In this document: piece by piece, positions 53,163 through 62,820 of the stretch
Position numbering within the stretch: position 1 is the first letter of the stretch
Layout: each line of letters starts with the position of its first letter
Source: Drosophila miranda
Lineage: Eukaryota; Arthropoda; Insecta; Diptera; Drosophilidae
DNA length: 64,000 nucleotides
Direction: 5' to 3'
Assembly (NCBI RefSeq): GCF_003369915.1
Contig: NC_046676.1
Location: 15,482,001 to 15,546,000, forward strand
Notes under the pieces: model-generated
The model's input: only the letters and a program-made list of their open reading frames with translations
What the model was told of the DNA's origin: nothing
Database searches by the model: none
Position numbers and translations under genes: made by a program

Positions 53163-54824
53163 TCAATCCTCGTCGTCGAGTGTGAGGACCTTTGTGTGAA
53201 AGCGCATTCGTTTTGTGTTCTTCACCACACCGTTATTGAGCAAATTGATTCCAGGATTTGGATTGGGCAGCTTCTCCCACAAGCGCTTAACGCCCTTCTC
53301 GACAATCGAGTTGAAGTCATACTTTTCTGGTGTGGCAGTAGGTTCAGATACAAGTGCGCTTTGTGGGAGTTTGCGAAGCTTGACTACAGCCTGCTTGAGA
53401 CGTATGCTGCTGGTGCTGGTTACGCTAGCCCTATCATCGTCATCATCTGCACCATTTGCATCTGCGTTTGTAGCCATCGAGCAGCCTCGTTTCTGCGACG
53501 TGGGAGCTTTTGACTTGAACACAGCCATACTAAAACAGTGAAATAAATTATTATAGTTATCAGGAGTAGGATATACTACTTGATTACTACCTTTCCTTCT
53601 TGTCGTACACATTGATTGTTGGCGGATTTGCAGGACATAGCTTGCCTGGCTCCTCCGGGTGATAGCCAAAGTCTTTTCCCTTCAACCAGTTATCATAGCG
53701 GTCCGGCTGAAAGTGGCGCACAAATGTCTCCATTGAGATTTTAACCATATCGCTGCGGCACCTGCATATGCTAGCGCGCTTGCCATACTCTATCCAGCGC
53801 TTGGACGCAAAGTTGGTCGACTCTGCACCATTGAAGCCGTGGTTGAAGCCAGAATGGTAGCCAAACGGAAAGGTTATCATAATTTCACCCGCCTCCTGGG
53901 TAATTTTGTTGTAGGGTATATTATGCTGGCGCAAAACTTTGGGACTTATCATGGTCATCTTGTGACGGAGGTACGCATTGCATTCCTGATAGGTTTCAGG
54001 GAATAACTCATTGGCCAGCTTCTCCAAGCGTCTTCCGTAGGCCGGTGGAATGGCGTACCATGTTTTGGGAGCACCAAAATGAAGATAATTTATGGAATAA
54101 AGATCCATGTCTTCGGTGTGCCAAGCAAAGGAACTCTTCCACATTCCGAAATAGAGGTACGCTGTATTAACCCCGTCTATGGTTATATTATAATCTGTGT
54201 TAACCAGGTTCAGTACGGTGTCTAGCCGCCCGATGTTCCACACATCTAGTTCCTCGTCACTGAGCGTTCCCTGGACATCAGCTGCATACAGCGGTGATAC
54301 GTATGTAACATTCTTCCAATATTTCCGCTCCAGATCGTCGTAGTCGATGTGACGCGGTGTGCTGTGTAGCTCGGAGTTTGCCTTCTCCATGAACTGACGC
54401 AGTGTCATCTGCTTGCGTTGTTGCACGTTGAATTGCTGGTACACTCCTTGTGCCCTAAAAACCAAGTCCACACAAGTGTCAACTGTAAGTGTCCATCTTT
54501 CACACCAAGCAACTTCTTACCCCTGGACCACCTGAGAAATCGGTGGAGGAATCGTCATATTGATGTTCTCTATGTCGTACCCAGACTTCCTGGGGACCCA
54601 TTCTGGCGGGGGCTGCATAAGTTAAGTTAAATATACATACATTCGCATCCATGAATTTTACCATTTACCTGAATTTTAACCAAGCCAGCGAGATGGGCCC
54701 CGCGACTCTCCATATACTCTATGTAGGTCGAAAAGTGCTGGAACTCACTGTAGCTGGGACGAAAGGTCATGATGCGGGGAACTTTATTTTGTTCCCCATC
54801 TTGAAATGAACACTTTGTAGACAT
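53163..54824 (-). CDS. Kdm4A: JmjC histone lysine demethylase Kdm4A
   Basis: Four exons, 54824-54669, 54612-54521, 54454-53591 and 53529-53163, give 492 residues. The JmjN domain (about 14-57, [19 protein letters not shown]) is followed by the JmjC domain (about 140-310). Iron ligands are H195 and E197 in WHTED and H283 in GYHSGFNHG. The KDM4 zinc site is visible as C241, H247 and the CRC pair after ASI. The tail is short and charged, without PHD or Tudor domains, as in the compact insect KDM4 proteins. The enzyme removes methyl groups from H3K36 and H3K9 in the nucleus using 2-oxoglutarate and Fe(II). I choose Kdm4A over Kdm4B because of length and its place beside Or43b and rnh1. Confidence 0.93.
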
Positions 54825-54869
54825 AACCGCCGCAGTTTTCTTTCTATATGAATTTTTTTTATCAACTCT

Positions 54870-54908
54870 TAATTCTCAAATGCCGATTGGTGTGGCCTTT
54901 CCAGCGAA
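54870..54908. repeat. 39-bp direct repeat upstream of Kdm4A, copy 1
   Basis: Exact match over 39 bp to 55159-55197, including CCGATTGGTGTGGCCTTTCC. It lies 46 bp upstream of the Kdm4A start codon, so it probably overlaps the promoter or leader. Confidence 0.9.
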
Positions 54909-55158
54909 TGGGCAAAAAACAACAAAAGTCCATAACGCGTCTTACAAAATATTGGGAAATATTTGAAAATGCTAGAAAATATTTTTAAAAAAATGCAATA
55001 AAAATATATAAACATAAAAATATAAAAGCTGTTTACCTAAAAATTCAGGTTTTTCGCAAAAAAAAAATAATCAAAACTCCATTGATTGCAGCGGACACTA
55101 CTGCCGCTGCATCTTAAAATGATAATTATTTTAAATTTCAATTTTTAAATTAAGATAC

Positions 55159-55197
55159 TAATTCTCAAATGCCGATTGGTGTGGCCTTTCCAGCGAA
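55159..55197. repeat. 39-bp direct repeat upstream of Kdm4A, copy 2
   Basis: Second exact copy, 289 bp from the first. Between the copies lies a small hairpin (GCAGCGG and CCGCTGC arms) at about 55090-55113 and AT-rich sequence. Confidence 0.9.
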
Positions 55198-55997
55198 CCA
55201 ACAAAAATACCCAATATTGTGCCGTCTGGCCACTCTGCAAGAAATGCAACCTTGATGCCCGCGCTTCCGGCGCGCTTGATTCAAATCTTCGCCACAATCG
55301 TCACTCCCGATCGTAAAAACTTTATTTGTTTTCAACTCTTATTCGCCCCTGACCTGGCTCTTAACTTTTTGTCTTGAATTTTTAAAGCCCTCCATCTTAC
55401 AAACAAAAAAGATTGATCTGTCTTTTATAGAACTTACATCATTTTCGATTCGAAGCCACCGTTCAAACAATCATTACACCTGATATCATATCTGTATATA
55501 TAATTCCCGGAACTCCCAGTGCCGACGACTCGTATTAGTGCTATATAACAATTAGCGCCTTGGATAAACAACGGAATTTCGGTGAAAAAATGCACAAAAC
55601 AAGAGATTACACTCTAGAAATTCAAATTAAAAGGGCTTTTCAATGCAGCCCAGCAACACTGCAGATGGGAGATAATCAAACGAGTTAGATAACATTCTGG
55701 AAGCGAATTGACAGCGATAAGGAGTAAACAGCTGACTACTCAGATTGATCGACAGAATAACAATTTGTTTGTGAAATTATTTCAAAAGCAATGGGCATCA
55801 TAATTCATACAATATGTGATTTGCATTGAGCCTGGAGAAAAGCCAAGAGGAGAGTTCGTTCCCGCCGAGTTTTATTGTTTTTTTATGATTATGGTTGAGA
55901 TAATGATAATGGCGAACGATCCGCGTAGAGTCGCTGGCACTTCAAAACTGGCCCAGCTGTAATCAGGAAAAATGGGTTCTGTTCTTAGTGGTATCAG
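55198..55997. other. spacer between Kdm4A and the SLC17-type gene
   Basis: Divergent upstream region. A Motif 1-like TGGCCACTCTG lies near 55229. Otherwise it is AT-rich with no gene. Confidence 0.5.
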
Positions 55998-56036
55998 TAT
56001 AAAAGCGAAAGGTGCACTCCAACCCAGGAACAGTCG
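55998..56036 (+). promoter_or_regulatory. TATA box and initiator of SLC17-type gene
   Basis: TATAAAAG at 55998-56005, with an initiator-like ACAGTCG whose A (56032) is about 34 bp downstream of the first T, the expected spacing. The first ATG of the transporter follows at 56137. A TATA promoter contrasts with the Motif 1/6 and DRE promoters of the neighbouring housekeeping genes and suggests regulated expression. Confidence 0.6.
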
Positions 56037-56136
56037 TCGTTTCGCCGTCCATCGGAATTGCGCCTAAGAAGGCTGACCAATTCTAAATCAAAGTGTTGTC
56101 CCTAGTGTAATTCGCATATACGATAATAAAGTAGAT

Positions 56137-58711
56137 ATGGGCTTCGATACCTCTTCGGAGATGGCAAGGCGTGAGTAAATCAAAGCACAGCACAGCACAG
56201 GAATAACCAAACAATAAAACCTAGTGGCGAATATACTCGTAAATGAATCAAAGATACCATCTGAAGTGTTTCCGTGTACTCGTATTTAATCGCTGTGGCC
56301 GAGCTGAGAATTTTTTTTCCTTTAGTCAACTCTTAATGGGTTATTGATACGAGTTTGCCGGTTGAGAACACGACTGAATTGTAGTTGATAATCCAAGTGA
56401 TGCAACAATGATCGGCTCGCTCTTATACCACAATACATGGTGCTTTCTATCATTAGTACGATCACATTATGTATGTTTCCAGACCTACCCTATGACCTTA
56501 TTGTTGCTGCATTCCTTATGTCTAGTTTTACTTGCAAATTATTCAGACATCTGTTGGCATATATCATGCCCGTATCTTATATATCTTCACACAAATCAAC
56601 AGAAGATAATTTCGTTTGAGGCAATGTAAATATTTACATTCTTCTTAAGGGGTCTTCCCATCTGCACGGTACATAATTTTTGGTGAATAAAAGTAAATCT
56701 CGAGATCTATTGAGGACAAGCCCGGAGAGCAATTAAGACTTATGGCTTGTTTCACACTTTTCCCTTGACTACTACCCTGTGCTGGGTCGGCGGCCACTTT
56801 TCCATTGAAAACAGACGAGCTTTGTTTTGTTTTTCCTCATTTGCATGCGGTAATGATAATGAAAATATTATTATAATATAATAAAAGACAAAGCATTCAG
56901 TCGGAGTCGTTAATTAATGGCATCAGCACGCACTATCAGAACATTGTTAAACGGCCATAAAACGTAAATTGAATAAAAAAAGGTCCTAGAAATAATCATG
57001 CAAATGACAAACCAAACAAATCCCACAGTTAATTTATATAATGGGGCAATCGGTAGATTACTTTGCCAGACGACGATCCGCTCCGACATGGTTTACTTCG
57101 TAAACGGGGAGAGGACACCTCTGCTACTCCGGGTGGTGCCAAATCATCTCCACACATTAGCCTGTAAAGCATTATTAACTAAGTATAGAAATCATTTACA
57201 GGACTTTAATCAATTCTTAATTTTATTCTTCCAATAGCAAGTGGATTTGGAGCACGCCACTGGCAGGCAATCCTCTTGTTCGTCGGCATGATGATCAACT
57301 ACTTTCAGCGCGTCGACATCTCGGCCGCCATCGTACCGATGACTCAATCCACTGCCGGGGCTCCCTACTACAGCTGGGATTTGTCGGATAAATCTCTGAT
57401 ACTGAGCAGCTTCTTCTGGGGCTATGTCGTCTCGCAGGTTCCCTCAGGTTTGTTGGCCAAACGTTTCGGGGCAAAAATAGTTCTGGGATCGGCCACCGCC
57501 ATCGGCGGAGTCTTGTCGTTTTTCCATCCCATGGCGGCGGCCAATGGCTGGGAGAGTGTCTGCGTATTGCGGGTCCTCACCGGTCTAGTTCAAGGCACTG
57601 TCTACCCCTGTGTACACACCTTGTTGGCCAAATGGGTGCCGCGCACGGAGCGGGGCTTCCTTACCACCGGCATCTATTCGGGCGCCCAGTTCGGGACGGC
57701 TGTTATTCTGGTCACGAGTGGATTCATTTTCGAGTCGAGCATGGGCTGGCCCGGACTGTTCTACTTGTCTGGAGGCCTTAGCTTGGGCTGGGCGTTGCTC
57801 TTTTTCTGGCAGGCTGCCGACGAGCCAGCCACATCACGCAACATCACGAAGGCGGAACGGGAGTACATCGAGAGCCTCACAGGCAGCAACAGTAGCAGTC
57901 AGGTATGTACAACACACCAGTTGATTTTATTCCAGAGTAAGTAGTAGTCTGATTTCGTTTTGTCCATCTACTCCAGTCCATGCCAGTGCCCTGGATCTCG
58001 ATTTTCAAATCGCCAGCCTTTTACGGTCTTTTGGCCGCTCACTGCGGCTTCACCTGGGGATTCTACACGCTGCTAACCGAGATGCCCTCGTACATGAGCA
58101 AGGTTCTGCAGTTGGATGTCAAATCGAATGCATTCCTCTCCTCCCTGCCATACTTTGCCATGGGAGTGCTCTGCCTGGTGGTCAGCCCCATATCGGATCT
58201 GCTCATCAACCGAGGCGTCATTTCGACCACGACTGCCCGCAAGCTCTTCAACTCGATTGGACAGTGGGGACCGATGGCCTGCTTGATCGGACTGGGCTAC
58301 ATGACCGCCGACGAGAAGACCTGGGCCATTCTACTGCTAACGCTTGCCGTGGGAATCAATGCGGGCTGCTCCTGTGGTTACCTCATTAACCACATTGATT
58401 TGTCGCCCAACTTTGCTGGTCCTATGATGGGCGTAACCAACGGAATTGCTGGTGTGACATCTATTGTCGCGCCGTTGGTGGTCGGCGCCATTCTCACCGA
58501 GGAGGAGGATCCGAGCCAATGGCGTACGGTCTTCTTCATCACCGGGGCAGTTTACTTAGTATGCAACACCTTGTTTGTGATTTTTGGCAAGGCCACTGTG
58601 CAGTCCTGGAACGAGCCAAAGAACCTGTCCAGCACGATAGCCTTGCGCAACAACTTTGAGAACGACTCCAAGACCATTGCCCCCACGACAGACAAGGACA
58701 ATCGTTTTTAA
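56137..58711 (+). CDS. SLC17-family MFS anion/phosphate transporter
   Basis: Three exons, 56137-56170, 57238-57902 and 57977-58711, give 477 residues. The 12-codon first exon is inferred from the TATA promoter, its ATG and a donor in matching phase. Exon 2 begins GFGARHWQAILLFVGMM, the usual start of the first helix in this family. About twelve hydrophobic helices follow, with the family landmarks WGYVVSQVPSGLLAKRFGAK between helices 2 and 3 and RVLTGLVQGTVYPCVHTLLAKW in helix 4. A gap in hydrophobicity marks the central loop around the exon 2/3 junction. SLC17 proteins move organic or inorganic anions, often coupled to Na+ or H+, across plasma or vesicle membranes. The substrate cannot be read from the sequence. 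I do not assign a symbol. Confidence 0.9.
56171..57237 (+). other. first intron of SLC17-type gene
   Basis: 1.07 kb from GTGAGT to CCAATAG. AT-rich, with no gene seen inside. Confidence 0.7.
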
Positions 58712-59167
58712 ATTGCTGTACCTCGACTCTGTCCACAATCTCGTTTACACTATTATGGCTCTATGAGTTACTATAATATACAATTTCTGTATAGGTAGAT
58801 AGTTCGAAACAGGCGTCTACCAAATCAGCGATATTTGATATATGCTTTAGTTATAATTAAAGACTTTGGTTTAGGTTTATGTTAATACTAAGCTTAATAT
58901 GACTACAATTTGTGATAAGCTTAATATAAAGCTTACGATGTGTGGCACGTTTCATATGTATTATGTCCGGAATATGTTTAAATATTTGAATTGTCTTATC
59001 ATCGTCTGTCTCTGCTTGCTCCGAGTATACCAATAAATATTTACAATACTAAATTCTTTGTTCGTCTGACGAGAAGTAAAGGAACCTAATCACTCTTATC
59101 CACTGCTTCCATCCCCGTTCAGAACTGTCTCGATATTGGAATGGAAACGTACCGATTTCGTTGCATG
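58712..59167. other. 3' UTRs between convergent genes
   Basis: The 3' UTR of the SLC17-type gene, with AATAAATATT near 59033, then the 3' side of the PIG-X-like gene. No gene is seen. Confidence 0.6.
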
Positions 59168-60177
59168 TTACTTGACCTTTCGCTGCAACTGCCGCTGTTC
59201 GTTAAGTCGCTGATTAATGCGGCGCGAAGATGACAGTGTGCGTAGCATTGTCCAAATGGCCATCGTCCAGGTGAGTATAATGGTGCCATAAAGAACAGGA
59301 GCATATGCATTCGTATTGCCAACGGGTATTTCTGCTCTTAGAGGCGCCCTCAGCTGGTATTCCACATGTATTTGCTTCCAGTTGCAACGCTCCAGATTGT
59401 GGAGGGTTGTCGGCTCCGTATCTGTGACGATGTTTTCGTCAAATCTGCTTTTGTGCGCGTTCAGGCAGTACAGCTTATCAGGTCGGGCAACCAATTCATT
59501 GTCAACCAGCTCACTATCAGCGATCGGACAGTTCAGATAGAGTTCTGGCGTAGCTATAGCTACCATGCTGGTGGATCTGTAAGGTGTTTGCGGTTAATAT
59601 AAATGCAATCGAGTATGCTTTACAATAGTCAAGAACACTGAACCTCTTATCGCTCGGTGCGTGATAGCGAAAATGAATTGGAAGCGTTACAATTTCCATT
59701 AGTTTCGGCACGCCGCGCAACAACACAGAGAACGGCTGCGCCCTCTCAGTGGGCTCTTCAATGTTCACAAACTTCGGGTAGACGGCACTTAGCTGGAAAG
59801 TCAATGGGATAAGCCTAAGATTCCACTTCAATGAACTGCAGACGAACTTACTCTTTTGAGGCGCTGCAAATCATCCAGCTCGTCTGTGCTTATGTAAACG
59901 GCTGCTGGCAGCGGTTGCAGCAGCATATAGTCACAGTCCTTGCCCGCCAGGGGAAAATCGAACTGCACTCTGTACGTTAATGTTCTGTCGTATACATAGA
60001 ATACAATTCATAAAATTATTTGTTGGACAGTGAACTGATTTCTTCTACCGACCTGTGCATACCGGCCTTCTCCATTTCCACGTGCACTATCGGCTGTTGC
60101 AGAAGATAGCTGTGTGCTGCACTTGCCAGGAGCGCAATCACACCTATTGCACTCTTCCAATTACGCTTTGAAATCAT
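59168..60177 (-). CDS. PIG-X-like subunit of GPI mannosyltransferase I
   Basis: Four exons, 60177-60053, 59984-59852, 59792-59644 and 59576-59168, give 271 residues. An N-terminal signal peptide (about 1-24) is followed by a luminal domain with the family signature LPIHFRYHAPSDKR (about 123-136), and then the ATPELYLNC block. A single C-terminal helix (about 228-249) precedes a basic cytosolic tail. This layout matches PIG-X/Pbn1, the endoplasmic-reticulum partner that stabilises PIG-M and is needed to add the first mannose to GPI anchors. The third intron has a weak donor (AG|GTTCAG), but removing it is required to keep the signature in frame. The promoter side abuts a dispersed repeat bearing GGTATATTT. 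Confidence 0.85.
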
Positions 60178-60254
60178 TTTTAGCTAATAAAATGCAAAAT
60201 TCTCAAGCAAATTTGTAAATAAAAACATTCTGTTTCATTTCCGACTCATTTTCA

Positions 60255-60440
60255 AAATATACCGTAAATATACTGACGAGTTAAAGTTCTATTTTACATA
60301 TTCCTCGAGTTTTATATTCCGTGGAATGTTACTAGCTAGATAGAACTTTCAGCTATGCCCACATAATTTTATCCGATTAATGAATCAATTTTCTACTTGA
60401 CTGGCTTATTAAATACTTGGCTTTTATTGTTTTTGCCTCA
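60255..60440 (-). repeat. dispersed AT-rich repeat, copy 3 (full length, at PIG-X gene)
   Basis: The reverse complement matches copy 2 in order and content (TATGTGGGCATAGCT, TTCCACGGA, GAGGAATATGTAAAATAGAA, CGGTATATTTT). The GGTATATTT end lies about 80 bp upstream of the PIG-X-like start codon and faces the gene. Confidence 0.75.
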
Positions 60441-60719
60441 ATTTTGGTTCATCAACAACAATATAGCGTCTGGTATGATGAAAGACCGAACTTAGCCCAC
60501 TTAAGCCCCCTCTATTTAAATAGTTCAACTACTTGAGGTACATGGCGGAAAATATTAAAGATTGTAAATTCTTCTTGTAGGTTCATGCCATCTTTTCTCT
60601 AAACTTAAAAGAAACTACGATATCTTTCACCTGAACTGCGCTTAAATTATTAAATTTGCATTATTTTCGGTAGAACCCCCTCGGCTTATAACAGGTTAAT
60701 CGTTATCCGTCAAGGATTG

Positions 60720-60850
60720 GAAACTATATTGCTGAATTTTTATGTTTCGTGGAATATTATTAGCTAGATAGAACACTTAGCTATGCCCACATAATTTTAT
60801 CCAATTAATGAAACTATTTTCTATTTGACTGGTGTATTTTAAATACTTGC
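60720..60850 (-). repeat. dispersed AT-rich repeat, copy 4 (upstream half)
   Basis: The reverse complement shares TATGTGGGCATAGCTAA, CTAGCTAATAATATTCCACGAA and flanking text with the other copies but lacks the GGTATATTT end. It lies between the PIG-X-like gene and the rnh1 3' end. Confidence 0.7.
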
Positions 60851-61158
60851 TTTGTATATATCTTGTATATATATCCTGATCCTGATACTTATTCTTGGTC
60901 TCTGTGAGAAGACAATAAAATGTCGTTGAAATAGTTTTAAAACAGAAACTGAAATGACAAACATTCTCTCAGTTCTATAATATCCATTTCCCCAGGGTAT
61001 GCAAATGTTGCTCAATCCGTGCCATGTTGTTGCCGATTTCTCGGCACATGAGTCTGTCTCATTTGAGCTGTCTGGGATTTTATTTGGTGTTGCCATAACG
61101 GTTGAATTCAATACTTTGGTTTGAGCGCGAAATTTAAAAAGTAATGTCCAATTGATGA
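60851..61158. other. spacer, probable rnh1 3' UTR
   Basis: Low-complexity and unremarkable sequence downstream of the rnh1 stop codon. No gene is supported. Confidence 0.5.
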
Positions 61159-62385
61159 TTATTTTAAATTCAGTTCTTTGTACAGAGCGGATCCTTGTCG
61201 CGCCAATTTATCTGCCATTTCGTTGCCTTTAATGCCCTTGTGGGCCTCCACATAGTTCTAACGGAAACAATACATAACAAAAAACAAAAAAATCAATGTA
61301 AGCGAAATACAAACCCATTTTACTTTGATGTCCTTGTTTTGGAGTAGCTCGTCCAGCTCTTTAAAATCAACTACATTCTTTACCGGCTGATTGCTTGCCA
61401 ACATCCAGCCCCTCCTCTTCCAGCCTTGCACCCACAAGGTGATAGAGTTGATCAGGAACTGAGAGTCCGTGTAAATGCAAAGCTTCCCAATGCCTAAATT
61501 CCGTGCTGTCTTAATGGCATGAATCGCTGCCTGTATCTCGCCCACGTTATTTGTGACGCGTCCGCTCACTGGTTTAGCTGCATTTCTGCATGGGCATTTA
61601 GCAAAGAATTTAATAGCTTTCCGACGGTGGCTTCCACTTACTTACAGCTTGTGATTGTCGCCAAAATAGACTCCATACCCGGCACATGCACCTTTACGAC
61701 CATTTCCAATACAAGAGCCGTCTGTGTATACAATGACATAGCCCTCGGTGTCGATTTCAAACTCAAATTCACCGACGTGCTTGAGACCAGCTGCTTCCGC
61801 AACTCGGGATACATGACGAGGTACTTTCTTTTGCCTATCGTCGCTGTCGTCCCCTTTGCGTTTCTTTGTCGCCACATAGAACGAAAAAGAGAGCTTAACG
61901 CATACATTTCAAACTAAAGTTCTGTTCTTGGTTACCAGATTACTACTGCTAGCTGGTTTCGCATCTCCCTCCACTTCATTCATGGCTGCATTCTAGAAGT
62001 AAAACACACAAAAATATGAAGCCTCAATCGCAGCCGAACATATTGTCTTGCTTACCAGCTCGTCCTCCACCAGGTCGTGATCTTCGTCCGGCCATGCTTC
62101 TGTATATTGAGGCTTCTGTGGCTTCATAGTGCCCCAGTTGGCTGGCGAAGGCTGCTTTTGTCCCAGCGGCACTGCTACTTCGTGGGGTGCGTAGGATCCT
62201 TTAATGTTAATGAATTGCTCCGCTTCCTGGCGTGTGTTGAATTTCTTATACACTGCATTCTTGAAGCCCTTCACTTGCTGCTCACATTTGTCCCAAGTGT
62301 CATAGATTCCCGCCTTTCGCCCATTCGCCACAGCATAAAACGCCATTGTTCGCTGGATTCGCAAGGAACGGAGTAGCAACAACAT
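61159..62385 (-). CDS. rnh1: ribonuclease H1
   Basis: Five exons, 62385-62056, 61992-61936, 61863-61646, 61585-61315 and 61257-61159, give 324 residues from the first ATG (62385) or 311 from the second (62346). From the second start, the hybrid-binding domain covers about 2-45 (FYAVANGRKAGIYDTW). A charged linker follows, then the RNase H domain with catalytic D164 (TDGS), E205 (GEIQA), D229 (TDSQ) and D295 (NEMADK). It cuts RNA in RNA-DNA hybrids in nucleus and mitochondria. The upstream ATG adds 13 residues, MLLLLRSLRIQRT, hydrophobic and basic like a mitochondrial presequence. The second intron (61935-61864, 72 bp) is inferred: without it the frame meets a TGA. It is head to head with drosha. 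Confidence 0.92.
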
Positions 62386-62440
62386 GTTAAGTATAATAAA
62401 TAAATATTTTTTATTTACCTCCCGGGTTTTGTAGTTACCT

Positions 62441-62452
62441 ACAGTGTGACCG
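62441..62452 (-). promoter_or_regulatory. Motif 1 core-promoter element of rnh1
   Basis: The reverse complement reads CGGTCACACTGT, a full match to Ohler Motif 1 (bound by M1BP). It is joined to GGTATATTTCTGAGGGT (Motif 6) in the order typical of Drosophila housekeeping promoters. It lies about 55 bp upstream of the first rnh1 ATG. Confidence 0.75.
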
Positions 62453-62640
62453 ACCCTCAGAAATATACCGAAACATACATCTCATTAAAAAAATATACCG
62501 TAAATATACTGAAAAATTCAAGTTCTATTTTTTACATATTCCTCGTTTTTGATCTTCCGTTGAATATTACTAGCTAGATAGATCTCTCAGCCCTGCCCAC
62601 ATAATTTTATTGGATTGCTTTTATTGGATTTCTATATACC
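62451..62640 (-). repeat. dispersed AT-rich repeat, copy 5 (full length, rnh1/drosha)
   Basis: The reverse complement matches copies 2 and 3: ATTATGTGGGCAGGGCTGA, CTAGCTAGTAATATTCAACGGA, GAGGAATATGTAAAA, then two GGTATATTT units and GAGGGTCGG. The GGTATATTT end faces rnh1. It fills most of the 435-bp gap between the rnh1 and drosha start codons. Confidence 0.75.
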
Positions 62641-62820
62641 GTTGAAAATGAAATTTAATAGATTAATGGAATTGACAAAATATACCGAAAAGCATTAAAA
62701 ATTCCGTAAACGGTCACTCTCCTGGCCTTGCCAGATCAGCCAACACAACGTAAACAAACACGCAGAGTTGCCAGGTGCGACCAAGAATTGATATTTTCGT
62801 CGATTTTTGGTTTAGAAACA

